A stretch of DNA of 64,000 nt from positions 124,001 through 188,000 of the forward strand of contig NZ_FNDJ01000018.1 in NCBI RefSeq assembly GCF_900099965.1. Reading direction: 5' to 3'. Each line of letters opens with the position of its first letter. The stretch's first letter is position 1. The position numbers and the translations under genes were made by a program. The notes beneath the pieces were generated by a model. It was not told the DNA's origin. It saw nothing but the letters and a program-made list of their open reading frames with translations, and searched no databases. The DNA is from Nonomuraea jiangxiensis (GTDB lineage Bacteria; Actinomycetota; Actinomycetes; Streptosporangiales; Streptosporangiaceae). Shown here one piece after another: positions 1-9,300 of the stretch.

Positions 1-741
1 CTCCTCGATGTCGGGGTGGTCCACGTCGAGCACGACCATCTTGGCGGCCCTGCGGGTGGCGCCGCCGGACTTGATCGTGCCCGCGGACGCGTCCGCGCCA
101 CGCATGAAGCTCACCGGGCCGCTGGCGGTGCCGCCGCTCGACAACAGTTCCTTGGACGAGCGGATGCGGGACAGGTTGACCCCCGACCCCGAGCCGCCCT
201 TGAAGATCACGCCCTCTTCCTTGTACCACTCCAGGATCGACTCCATCTGGTCGTCCACGGAGAGGATGAAGCAGGCGCTCACTTGCTGCGGCGACTTCGT
301 GCCCACGTTGAACCAGACCGGCGAGTTGAACGCGAACACCTGGTGCGCCAGCGCGTGCTTGAGCTCGTGGTCGAAGATCTCGGCGTCCTCGTCACTGGCG
401 AAGTAGCCGTGCTCGATCCCGGTCTTCGTGTAGACGCCCACGACGCGGTCGATGAGCTGCTTGAGGCTCCACTCGCGCTGCGGCGTGCCCACGGCACCCC
501 GGAAGTATTTGGTGGTCACGATGTTGGCCGCGTTGACCGACCAGAACTCGGGGAACTCGACGCCATGCTGCTCAAAGTTCACTGAGCCGTCGCGCCAGTT
601 CGTCATGACGACGTCACGGCGCTCCCACTGAATCTCGTCATACGGGTGCACGCCGGGCTTGGTGAAGATCCGCTTCATCTTCAGTCCCTTGCGCGGACGC
701 TTCCCCCCGCGCGCGACTGAACCGCTGGCCGTCTCCGTCAT
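1..741 (-). CDS. nrdJ: Vitamin B12-dependent (class II) ribonucleotide reductase, N-terminal part
   Basis: Reduces ribonucleotides to deoxyribonucleotides with adenosylcobalamin, in the cytoplasm. Only the first 247 codons lie in the window; the gene runs off the left edge. The visible part has the family N-terminus (KRIFTKPGVHPYDEIQWERR), the FNSPVWFNVG segment, the QQVSACFILSVDD segment and the GGSGSGVNLSRIRSS loop. The ATG at 741 overlaps the stop of nrdR by four bases (ATGA), so the two are probably translationally coupled, and both should answer to the NrdR boxes upstream of nrdR. The nrdR-nrdJ order is the usual actinomycete arrangement. Confidence 0.95.
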   Translation of the reverse strand, partial: MTETASGSVARGGKRPRKGLKMKRIFTKPGVHPYDEIQWERRDVVMTNWRDGSVNFEQHGVEFPEFWSVNAANIVTTKYFRGAVGTPQREWSLKQLIDRVVGVYTKTGIEHGYFASDEDAEIFDHELKHALAHQVFAFNSPVWFNVGTKSPQQVSACFILSVDDQMESILEWYKEEGVIFKGGSGSGVNLSRIRSSKELLSSGGTASGPVSFMRGADASAGTIKSGGATRRAAKMVVLDVDHPDIEE

Positions 742-1193
742 GACTCCCCCTTCTCCGCCTTCAACTGTGAGATCTCGGCCTCGAAGTCCGCCAGGCTCTC
801 GAAACCGCGATATACCGATGCGAACCGCAGGTAAGCCACCTCGTCGAGCTCTCGCAACGGGCCGAGGATGGCCAGGCCCACCTCGTTGGAGGGGATCTCG
901 GCCGCGCCCTTGGCCCGGATCGCCTCCTCCACCCGCTGCCCGAGTTGCGCCAGCGAGTCCTCACTGACCGGCCTGCCCTGACATGCCCGCCGCACGCCCG
1001 CGACGACCTTGTCCCGCGAGAACGGCTCCGTCACCCCACTGCGCTTGCTCACCATGAGCAGAACGGTCTCCTGCGTGGTGAACCTGCGCCCGCACTCGGG
1101 GCAGGTGCGACGACGCCGGATGGCCGCGCCGTCGTCCGTGGAGCGGCTGTCGATGACCCTGGTGTCAGGATGGCGACAGAACGGACAGTGCAC
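738..1193 (-). CDS. nrdR: Transcriptional repressor NrdR
   Basis: Nucleotide-sensing repressor of ribonucleotide reductase genes. It has an N-terminal zinc ribbon (Cys3, Cys6, Cys31, Cys34) followed by an ATP-cone domain (about residues 46-136) that binds ATP or dATP. The start is taken as GTG at 1193: the protein then begins VHCPFC as in the family, it has the usual length (151 residues), and a GGAGG lies a few bases upstream. An in-frame upstream start at 1259 would add 22 residues with no family counterpart. It is first in an operon with nrdJ, with a 4-base overlap. Confidence 0.95.
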   Translation of the reverse strand: MHCPFCRHPDTRVIDSRSTDDGAAIRRRRTCPECGRRFTTQETVLLMVSKRSGVTEPFSRDKVVAGVRRACQGRPVSEDSLAQLGQRVEEAIRAKGAAEIPSNEVGLAILGPLRELDEVAYLRFASVYRGFESLADFEAEISQLKAEKGES

Positions 1194-1291
1194 GCTTTCG
1201 CCTCCATTTACCGCCACCAACGGTCCACAACCGATCGCCGCAACCGGACGCTCGCGCACACCCCACGGGCTTCCATGGGGCGGTCACGTAA

Positions 1292-1307
1292 ACACAAGGT
1301 GTGGTGA
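1292..1307. promoter_or_regulatory. NrdR box, nrdR-proximal
   Basis: The 16 bases acacaaggtgtggtga, written from position 1292, match about 11 of 16 positions of the published NrdR-box consensus (acaCwAtATaTwgtgt). The box lies 98 bases upstream of the nrdR start, and its start is 32 bp from that of the second box, about three helical turns, which is the usual tandem arrangement. Autoregulation of nrdRJ is inferred. Confidence 0.7.
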
Positions 1308-1323
1308 ACCTACATCGGTGTAA

Positions 1324-1339
1324 CTACTAGATGTTGTGG
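1324..1339. promoter_or_regulatory. NrdR box, distal
   Basis: The 16 bases ctactagatgttgtgg match about 12 of 16 consensus NrdR-box positions. With the box at 1292-1307 it forms a pair separated by 16 bp. The nrdRJ promoter probably lies in or between the two boxes. Confidence 0.7.
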
Positions 1340-1798
1340 TCCAACCGTAGAAGCGAGCGACCATGAACGCAAGTTGAGCGACCCGTTCGACCCGAAGTCG
1401 CTGATCAGCCAGCCGTACGCCGACCGATCCGGGCGTGTCGCCCTCAACACCGACCCGCCGACCGATGTTCCCACCCCAAAGCCACCACAGGAGTCCCCCA
1501 CTTACCCTCCCGCGAACAATCCTCACAACCGTACCCAACCCTCCACCCACCCCTCAGACCCTCCCAGCCCCCACCGTCCGCCCCACCAGCATCGCGATCG
1601 GACCGGCCTGCTAACTGCCCCCCCGCACCACATTTCACCCACTCCCCACCGGGAACGGATGCCCTGACGACATCCACCGCACCGGAACCGCAAAGCAACA
1701 ACGCCCCCGTCCCGCCCCCTCGCATGCAGCCATGACAGCGCCCACCCAACGCCACAGACGCTGAACGGGTTACGACACGAGCAACCCGACCGAACGCG

Positions 1799-2122
1799 CA
1801 CGTTAGCCATCCCACGACGGCCACGCACGTTAACCACGCCGAGACTGCTCGCGCACATCGGCCACACCGGAACCGCAGCGCACCTTAACCCCCTGAACTG
1901 GTCCGCACGTCGGCCACGCCGGGGACGGTCCGACACCCTCAGCCACAGGGAAGCCGAAGGCGCACGTTAACCACGCCGTGCCGGTCACGCACCTGGGCCA
2001 CGCCGGACCGGTCGCACACGTCAGCGACACCGGAGCAGAGCGCACATTAGCCACGCCAGGCCAGTGACGCACGTCGGCCGCGCTGGGCTTATCGCACATG
2101 TCGGCCACGCCGGGACCGGTCG
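1799..2122. repeat. Degenerate ~27-bp tandem array
   Basis: About twelve head-to-tail units with the theme cgcacgttaaccacgccg followed by a variable accggtc-like tail. Unit starts recur roughly every 25-29 bases (for example cgcacgtt, cgcacatcgg, cgcacgtcgg, cgcacctggg, cgcacattag). Substitutions and small indels break any reading frame, so it is not a coding repeat. Confidence 0.65.
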
Positions 2123-2429
2123 AGCTCGTCGTCCACACCAAGCCGCACGCCGACGCGAACCGCACAACGCGGACACGACCCAGGCAACGCCAAACGAGGC
2201 GCCACTCGTCAGCCACACCAGCACGACCCAGCCGCACGGACACCAGAGCCGACGCGACCACGAACCACCTCAGGTGGAAGTTACCGCTAGCCACGCCGGG
2301 GCCTGCCCAGACAGGAACCGCACCAGACGGACACGAACCCGAGCACCATCTCGCGGGCACCCCACGTCGGCCGCAGCCACCAGGCGCACGTGGTCGCTAC
2401 CCGCTGGAGTCGGACACGGAGGCGGAGGC

Positions 2430-2468
2430 GGACACGGACACGGACACGGACACGGACACGGACACGGA
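2430..2468. repeat. GGACAC hexanucleotide run
   Basis: Six and a half perfect copies of ggacac, preceded by two imperfect ggaggc units. This is a simple-sequence repeat in the gene-free stretch and would be prone to slippage. Confidence 0.9.
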
Positions 2469-2781
2469 CCATCCTCGGGTGGAAGGGGCCGCAACCCCAA
2501 CGCCAGGACCCGCACCCGACACAAACCACGCCAGGCGGACACAACCGAGCAACGCCAAACGAACCGAAGTCCGCCCCTCAGCCGCACCAGCGGGACAAAG
2601 ACGCCACCCACACCCAAGCCGGACGCGAGCACGAATCACCCCAAGCAGGAGGGACCACCGTCCACGCCGGGCCGGACTCGACCACGAGCCATATCAGGTG
2701 GGCAGTGACGCGGCCCATCGCCAGGCAGGGTGCAGAGGTCAGGCGCCTGACCCCGGCGGGAGATTCGTCCCTACCGAGTGA

Positions 2782-4413
2782 TCAGCGTAAGGCGGCCGTG
2801 TCGTTGGGGACGTAAAGGCGGGTGCCTGGACGGATGAGGGAGTCAGGGAGCCCGTTCAGCCGCTTGATCTCCGCCACCACGGCATCCGTGTCACCGCCTC
2901 TGGTGAGCGCGTCGGCGATCCCCCACAAGGTGTCCCCTTGGTGCACCTCCACCCATGGCAGCCCCGCATGGCCGGGCACCACGACCTGCACCGCCGCATG
3001 CCCTGCGGCACGCGTACCGAGCCAGAACCCGCCCAGCGACAGCAACGCCACCCCGATCACCACCACGAGCCGCCCACGGCGGGTCAGCCGAACCGGCGGG
3101 GCGGACCGACGCCCAAGCCGCGCCGCCGCCCGCCGCTCACGCCACCCAACGGCCCACCGGCTCCACCCCCGCCGCGCCGTCCCACGACCCACAGGCCGCC
3201 TCGGACCGACCCCCACGCCGCCTTTCGCCCCTACCGTCGGCCCTGGACCCCCACCGGCCACACCACCAACCGTCCGCTTGCCCGCTCCGGGCCCCTTTAC
3301 CGCTACCTTCGGCCCCCTACCAGCGCGAACCTTGCCCCCGGCGATCCGGGAGCCCCTGCCCACACCACCCTCCACCCCCGCCGCCGTCACTCCCTCACGC
3401 GCCCCTGCGCCGCCGTTCGCTCCGGTCCCCCTCACCGACCCACGCGCACCCCTGCCGCCGTCCGCACCCGTCCCCGTCACCGGCCCACGAGCACGTACGC
3501 CGCCATCCCCGCCAGCCGCCGTCGCCGGCCCAGGAGTGCCTCTGCCGCCGTTCGCGCCGGTCGCTGGCACTGGCCCGCGACCACGCGCGCCACCATCCGC
3601 CCGGCTCGCCGCTACTCCCTTACGCCTGCCGGCACCAGCCCTCGCCTCGGGCGCCGCTGTGCCACCACGCCCGTCTACGCCTGTCTTCCTCGCCCCCGCG
3701 CTCATTCCGCCGCGCGGACCTGCGCCGCCCCTCGGCTCTGCCGCCGCCGCGCCCCAGGATCCGGCGCCCCCAGGCCCGGCGCCCCCAGGCCCGACGCTCC
3801 CAGGCCCGACGCTCCCGGGTCCGGCGGCGGCGACCTGTGCCCCTGCCACAGTCAAGTTCCTGGGTGCACCCGCGCTGTTCGCCTCGGTTGCCGGTGCTCC
3901 GCCACGCCTGCCCGCGCCGCGCTTCGCCCCTGTCGCCGCCGCCGCTGCTTCCCCACGCCTCCACACGCCGCGCCGGGCTCCCGTCGGCGCCGCCGCTGCT
4001 CTCCCGCGGCCGGCTGTGCCGGCTTCATCCTCCGCCGCCACCGTTCCTTGGCCGTTGCCCGGCACGAAGGGCTTTCGGCCTGTCCGTGTCTCCTCGCCGT
4101 CGACGGGGGGCGCGTGAGGCCCTCTGCGGGTTTGCAGGAGGGTGTCGTCCTGGTCGGAATCCGCACGTGGCGAGGGGACAAGTCGCAAATGCGGCTTTCC
4201 ACGTCCTCGGATCGCTCCCCCGCCGGACGAAGATCCGCCGCGCGTTCGCCCGCCACTCGAACGGAGCCCCAACATCTTCCCGGAATTCCCGCGGGATCCA
4301 GCCCCCGAACGCGTATTGTCTCCACGTCGATCGTTACTCTGCGTGGCGTCGGCGATGAGCGTGAGTAGTTTGACGTCTTCGCTGGTCGTGTCCGTATTTG
4401 TGGTCGTTCGCAT
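2782..4413 (-). CDS. LysM membrane protein divergent from lexA, probable SOS cell-division inhibitor
   Basis: 543 residues. A short N-terminus is followed by roughly 350 residues of Gly/Ala/Arg/Pro low complexity with GPGSVGPGG-type tandem repeats (mirrored in 15-base DNA repeats near 3768-3830). Then come one transmembrane helix (about 449-468) and a C-terminal LysM domain (about 488-537, containing VHQGDTLWGIAD and IRPGTRLYVPN). LysM proteins divergent from lexA include YneA of Bacillus and Rv2719c of Mycobacterium, SOS-induced proteins that act on division or the wall; that role is inferred here from position, topology and nearby LexA boxes. The ATG at 4413 has GGGAGG seven bases upstream. 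The long basic insert is unusual, as these proteins are normally 100-250 residues. Confidence 0.75.
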   Translation of the reverse strand: MRTTTNTDTTSEDVKLLTLIADATQSNDRRGDNTRSGAGSRGNSGKMLGLRSSGGRTRGGSSSGGGAIRGRGKPHLRLVPSPRADSDQDDTLLQTRRGPHAPPVDGEETRTGRKPFVPGNGQGTVAAEDEAGTAGRGRAAAAPTGARRGVWRRGEAAAAATGAKRGAGRRGGAPATEANSAGAPRNLTVAGAQVAAAGPGSVGPGSVGPGGAGPGGAGSWGAAAAEPRGGAGPRGGMSAGARKTGVDGRGGTAAPEARAGAGRRKGVAASRADGGARGRGPVPATGANGGRGTPGPATAAGGDGGVRARGPVTGTGADGGRGARGSVRGTGANGGAGAREGVTAAGVEGGVGRGSRIAGGKVRAGRGPKVAVKGPGAGKRTVGGVAGGGPGPTVGAKGGVGVGPRRPVGRGTARRGWSRWAVGWRERRAAARLGRRSAPPVRLTRRGRLVVVIGVALLSLGGFWLGTRAAGHAAVQVVVPGHAGLPWVEVHQGDTLWGIADALTRGGDTDAVVAEIKRLNGLPDSLIRPGTRLYVPNDTAALR

Positions 4414-4482
4414 GGATGACCTCCCGCCGTGTGGCCTGAGGAAAAGGCCAAATAAAGATCAGCAAATCGAACACGGTGTCGA

Positions 4483-4498
4483 TCGAACTCCCGTACGA
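4483..4498. promoter_or_regulatory. LexA (SOS) box, LysM-gene side
   Basis: TCGAACTCCCGTACGA has a perfect left half-site TCGAAC and a right half GTACGA with one change from GTTCGA, at the 4-base spacing of actinobacterial LexA boxes (TCGAAC-N4-GTTCGA). It lies 70 bases upstream of the LysM gene start. A weaker copy (TCGAACACGGTGTCGA) directly adjoins it at 4467-4482. Confidence 0.65.
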
Positions 4499-4535
4499 TG
4501 TTGTACACCACACTGGCGACAATTTCGAGGAAGAC

Positions 4536-4551
4536 TCGAACAATTGTTTGA
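4536..4551. promoter_or_regulatory. LexA (SOS) box, lexA side
   Basis: TCGAACAATTGTTTGA is a near-perfect 16-bp LexA operator (right half GTTTGA, one mismatch from GTTCGA), 100 bases upstream of the lexA start. It implies lexA autoregulation. Confidence 0.8.
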
Positions 4552-4650
4552 AGATGATCTTCAACAGCGATAACGTCGCTGTGTGCGACATCAAGACCAC
4601 GGACCGGGAGGTTCGCCGGTGAGGCGGGCCGCCAGGCGAGGAGGAAGAGC

Positions 4651-5358
4651 ATGAGTGAGCGGGATGACGCAAACGGGGTCAGTGACCTCGCAGTGCGCCG
4701 ACGCGACTCCCTGGGGTTGACCCCCAGGCAGCGCAAGATTCTCGAAGTGATTCGCGACTCGGTGCAACAGCGCGGATATCCGCCCTCCATGCGCGAGATC
4801 GGCGAGGCGGTGCAGCTGACCAGCACGTCCAGCGTGTCACACCAGCTGACGGCGCTGCAGCGCAAGGGCTACCTGCGCCGCGACCCGCACCGGCCGCGTG
4901 CTCTCGAGGTGCGCCTCCCGGGCGAGCCCGTGCTGTGGGTCGACCCCGACGCCACCGACGAGGAGGCGACGGTCAGCCGCCCGACGGCCGCCTACGTCCC
5001 GCTCGTCGGCCGTATCGCCGCCGGTGGCCCGATCCTCGCCGAGGAGAGCGTCGAGGACGTCTTCGCCCTGCCCAAGCAGCTCGTCGGTGAAGGCACCCTG
5101 TTCCTGCTGCAGGTCGCCGGTGACTCGATGATCGAGGCCGCCATCGCCGACGGTGACTGGGTGGTCGTGCGCCAGCAGCCGGTGGCGGAGAGCGGCGACA
5201 TCGTGGCCGCCATGATCGAGGGCGAGGCCACCGTCAAGACCTTCAAGCGCAAGGACGGCCACGTCTGGCTCGTTCCTCACAACGCCAACTACGAGCCCAT
5301 CCCCGGTGACGAAGCCAGCGTCCTGGGCAAGGTCGTAGCGGTCCTCCGCCGGTTGTAG
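4651..5358 (+). CDS. lexA: SOS repressor LexA
   Basis: 235 residues. The N-terminal winged helix (about 21-85; LTPRQRKILEVIRDSV and PPSMREIGEAVQLTSTSSVSHQL) binds SOS boxes. The C-terminal S24 peptidase domain carries the self-cleavage bond Ala124-Gly125 (IAAGGP), the nucleophile Ser159 (GDSM) and the general base Lys196 (GEATVK). RecA filaments trigger autocleavage and derepress the SOS genes. The ATG at 4651 follows a strong GAGGAGGAAG site. The gene is divergent from the LysM gene with LexA boxes between. Confidence 0.97.
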   Translation: MSERDDANGVSDLAVRRRDSLGLTPRQRKILEVIRDSVQQRGYPPSMREIGEAVQLTSTSSVSHQLTALQRKGYLRRDPHRPRALEVRLPGEPVLWVDPDATDEEATVSRPTAAYVPLVGRIAAGGPILAEESVEDVFALPKQLVGEGTLFLLQVAGDSMIEAAIADGDWVVVRQQPVAESGDIVAAMIEGEATVKTFKRKDGHVWLVPHNANYEPIPGDEASVLGKVVAVLRRL

Positions 5359-6331
5359 GCGCCCAGCTAGCTCACCACGGGCCACCGCCGTCCAGGACCT
5401 GCGTCGTCCACGGGCCACGTCGTCCAGGGGAAAGCGCCGTCCACGACGCCTCACCGGGCGTGGTGGACGTCCCGGGTGCACAAGTGTACGTCCCAGAGGA
5501 GGCGGACGCTCCGTGGTCGCGGATGTCGGACGGGTTGGGTACGCGACCACCCCGAGTGTTCCCCGGGGGACGCCCCGGTGGTGGGCACCGCTGGGGAATG
5601 CGGGTGCCCAGGTTCACGGGACACACGCTCGTCCCTGAAGCACAAGCGTCCCGCTTGGCGAAGGTGCCGGTCGCAGGCGTCCCGGGTCACGGCGGGCGTC
5701 CTAGGTCATTGATGTCGTAACGGCGGCTCGGGCATGTGTCATTCGCCCGAGCCGCGCCCCAGAAGCAGCCCAAGCGGCGCTCCGCAAGCCGCCCAGACGG
5801 CGATCGACGCCGCAGCGAGCAGCCCACGCACCGAGCCCACGTCCCCGCCAGCAGCCCGCCCGATGAAGCCACGCCCCCGTCGGCAGCCCGCGCGCCGACC
5901 CAGCGCCCGCAATGAGCACCACCCGCGCCGGCCCCGGCCCCGGCCCCGGCCTCGCGATGAGCTCCTCGCATGCCGACACCGCGCCCCGGCGAGCAGCCCG
6001 CGCACCCAGCCCACGCCCCCGCCAGCAGCCCGCCCGACAACGCCACGCCCCCGTCGGCAGCCCGCGCGCTAACCCAGCGCTCACAACGAGCACCACCGGC
6101 GCCGGCCCGGCCTTGTGATGAGCTCCTCGTATGCCGACGCCACGCCCCGGGGCGAGCAGCCCGCGTGCCGATCCGCGCACCGGCGGGCAGCCCGGCTTGA
6201 CAGGGTGGCGTCCCGGTGAGTGGTGGGCTTTCAGACGGCTCGCTCTCGTGCGGTCCCATGCGCCAACGAGCAACGTGCCGCTTGATCGTGCCTCACCGGT
6301 CGGCGGGACGCCACGTGGGGTGAAGGCTGCG
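5359..6331. other. Gene-free stretch between lexA and the tricorn gene
   Basis: Nearly 1 kb without a credible gene. The first part (5380-5480) repeats cgtccacgg/cgtccagg words. The second part (5815 onward) is a tandem duplication of about 170 bp, A+C-rich on the plus strand. Open frames here have low-complexity Pro/Arg/Ala translations and no domains. No clear lexA terminator was seen. Confidence 0.65.
5815..6190. repeat. Tandem duplication of a ~170-bp unit
   Basis: The anchor gcgagcagccc occurs at 5815, 5989 and 6152. The units 5815-5988 (174 bp) and 5989-6151 (163 bp) align over their length, both containing ccgccagcagcccgcccga, acgcccccgtcggcagcccg and gatgagctcctcg. A third copy begins at 6152 and decays after about 40 bases. 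The length difference comes mainly from loss of ggcccc repeats in the second copy, which also shifts the frame. Confidence 0.85.
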
Positions 6332-9300
6332 TTATCGGGGCAGCGGGGGCAGGTCCGGTGGGGTGGCGGGCGGGTGCTCCTCCAGGGCGGCCAGGGCGAG
6401 TTCAATTGCCTTGTCCAGCTGCGGATCCCGGCCCGCCGCCCGGTCCTGAGGTGTGATCACCACCTCGATGTCCGGATCCACCCCGTAGTTCTCGACTCCC
6501 CACCCCGGCCCGTCGAGCCAGAACGAGTAGCGAGGCTGGGTAACCCGGGTTCCGTCCACCAGCGAGTACCTCGAGTCGATGCCGATCACCCCGCCCCACG
6601 TCCGGGTGCCCACCAGCGGCCCGATCCCCCGGTTCTTGATCCCGGCGCTGACGATGTCCCCGTCCGAGCCCGCGAACTCGTCGGTGATCGTCACGATCGG
6701 CCCCCGGGGCGAGTCCTCCGGATACCGCATCGGCTCGTACCCGCGCGCCCGCGCCCAGCCGGTGACCTTGCGGGACAGTTTCTCCAGCACCAGCTCCGAC
6801 AGGTGCCCGCCGCTGTTCCCGCGTACGTCCACGATCAGCCCGTCATAGGCCATCTCGGTACGCAGGTCGCGATGGAACTGCGCCCACCCGGAAGCCACCA
6901 TGTCGGGCACGTGCAGGTACCCCAGCGTGCCCCCCGACGCCTCCCGGACGGCGGCCCGGCGGCCCTCGACCCAGTCGTGGTAGCGGAGCTGTGTCTCGTC
7001 CGCGATCGGGCTGACCACGACGCGGCGCGGGTCCCCGCCGGAGGACGGCCGTACGGTCAGCTCGATCGCCTGGTTGGCGGTGCCGGCCAGGAGGGGAAGC
7101 GGGCCGCGTACCGGGTCCACCGGGCGTCCGCCGACCGCGATGATCGCGTCACCGGGACGGACGGCCACGCCGGGGGCGAGCAGCGGCGAGCGGGCGTCGT
7201 GGTCGGAGGACTCGCCGGGCAGGATGCGCGTGATCCGCCACACCCCCTGGTCGTCCCTTTCCAGGTCGGCCCCGAGCAGGCCCTGGCGGCGGCGCGAGTC
7301 GAAACCGCCGCCGGAGGCGATGGCGTAGGCGTGGGAGGTGCCCAGCTCGCCCTGCGCCTCCCAGAGCAGGTCGATCAGCTCGGAGTGGACGCCGATGCGC
7401 TCGACCAGCGGCTCGTAACGGTCGAGTACGCCCTGCCAGTCGACGCCGTTCATGTCCTCGCGCCAGAAGTGGTCGCGCATGAGCCGTCCGGCCTCGCGGA
7501 AGCCCTGCCGCCACTCGGCGACCGGGTCGAGCTGGATGGTGATCCGGTCGAGGTCGATGGTCACGACCTCGTCGCCCTCGGTGGCGGCGCGGGTCTGCAG
7601 GCCGTTCTTGCCGTTGGTGACCAGCCTGCTGCCGTCCCCGCTGACCTCGAACGAGCGCAGTTCCTTGCCCAGCTCGGCCTTGGCGCGCTTCTTGAGGTCG
7701 TAGCGTTCGAGCACGACCTCGCCGGCCGGTTCCGCCCCGTCGCCGAGCATGCCGGTGAGCGGGTGACGCAGCCAGAGCAGCGCGTCCTTGGCGGTGCGCA
7801 GGTTGCTGTAGCGGGCGGCGGCCACCGGCACCGGCACGACGCGCGAGGCGAGCCCTTCGGGGTCGACCTCGGTACGGGGCGGCGCGCCGTCCTTCTTCTC
7901 CTCCTTGTCGGGCTTGTCGTCCTCGCCGTTGAACCCGCGCCCCTGCAACGAGGGGTCGAACGGGGACGGCGTGGCGGCCTGCAGGGGCACGATGTACGGC
8001 TTGCACCCGTACGGGAACGACAGGTCGAAGACGTGCGCATCGTAAACAGGATCGAACGTCCGTATCGACAGGAACGCCAGATGCTTCCCGTCCTTGGTGA
8101 ACGCCGGGTCGAAGTCGGCGAACCGCACCGGCGTCACGTCGATCACCGACGTGCCGTCCACCCGCCCCATCTTGATCTGTGACAGCGGCTCGTGATGCGG
8201 ATGCACCCAGGCCAGCCACCCGGAGTCGGGCGAGAACGTCAGCCCGCTCACGTCCCCCTGCGTGGTCCGGTCGAGCTCCCGGATATTTCCGGATTCGAGG
8301 TCGATGACCAGCAGCCGCCCGTCATGCGTGGCCACGGCCGCATGCTTGCCGTCGGGCGCGGCCTCCAGTTCGAGCACCCGCCCGAGCTGCCCCGTGGCCA
8401 GCGTCCTGACCTCGCCGCCGGGCGTACCGATCTCCAGCCCGTCCTCCCCGCCGGCGTCGGACACCCACACGGCCCGCCCGTCGGCGTTCAGCACGCGCGG
8501 CAGGCGTACCCGGACGCCCGCCTCCGCCCGCAGCACGCCCGCGGGCCCGTCGCGGTGGGTCACCCAGTGCGCGGTACCGCGGATCTCGACGGCGCTGGCC
8601 CGCCCCGACACGTCCGGCGCGTAGCCCCCGACCCGCAGGGGCGCGGGCCTCCTGGCCCGCCCCGGCCGCGGCCCGCCGAGCCGCACGTCCAGCCGGTACG
8701 GCTCCGCCTCCAGGCTCTCCAGCAACCACAGATCCCCGGCGTGGCTGTAGATCACCCGCTCCCCGTCGCTGGTGGCGTGCCGGGCGTAGAACTCCTCGTG
8801 GGAGCTGTGCCGGCGCAGGTCGGAGCCGTCGGGCAGGGCGGAGTAGACGTTCCCGACGCCGTCGATGTCGGCCAGGAACACGATCCGGCCCCCCACCCAG
8901 CTCACCGACCAGTACTGGGCCGTGCTGTCGGCGAACAACCGGACGAACTCCCCGCCCCCGTCGGCGTCGACCCAGAGCTTGCCTGCGGTGCCGCCCCGGT
9001 AGCGCTTCCACTGCGACGGCTCCCGCCACACCGATGACACGGTGGCGACCCGCTCCTGGTCGAGCGCGACATCGCTGACCCATCCGAACGGCAGGCGGGT
9101 GGCCGGCCCGCCGTCGAGCGGCACCTCGTAGGCCCAGGTCCGGCTGCGCTCGCTCTCCCCGGCCGAGGTGATCGCGAGAACCTGCCCGCCGGGGGTCCAT
9201 CCACGCACGCCGGAGCCGGTGCCCCAGTGAGTGAGCCGCTCGCCCTCGGGCCCGTCGATCTCGGCCGCGAACACCTCGGGGGCGCCCTCCTTGGTGCTGC

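Larger units (their letters stand above)
1370..2781. other. Gene-free stretch rich in degenerate repeats
   Basis: About 1.4 kb between the nrdR control region and the end of the LysM gene. I see no credible gene: open frames exist on both strands, but they encode low-complexity peptides with no domain and no matching ribosome binding site. The plus strand is strongly A+C-rich. It holds a degenerate 27-base tandem array (1799-2122) and a GGACAC hexamer run (2430-2468), listed separately. Confidence 0.7.

Noticed and set aside
1374..2708. Several 120-230-codon open frames in the nrdR-LysM gap
   Set aside because: They are translations of A+C-rich repeats on one strand or G+T-rich on the other, without start signals or recognisable domains.
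6131..8182. Long plus-strand open frames over the tricorn gene, and similar antisense frames over leuS, tmsB and katG
   Set aside because: High GC keeps antisense frames open; none has a domain, a ribosome binding site or a sensible composition, while the opposite strand has a clear gene.
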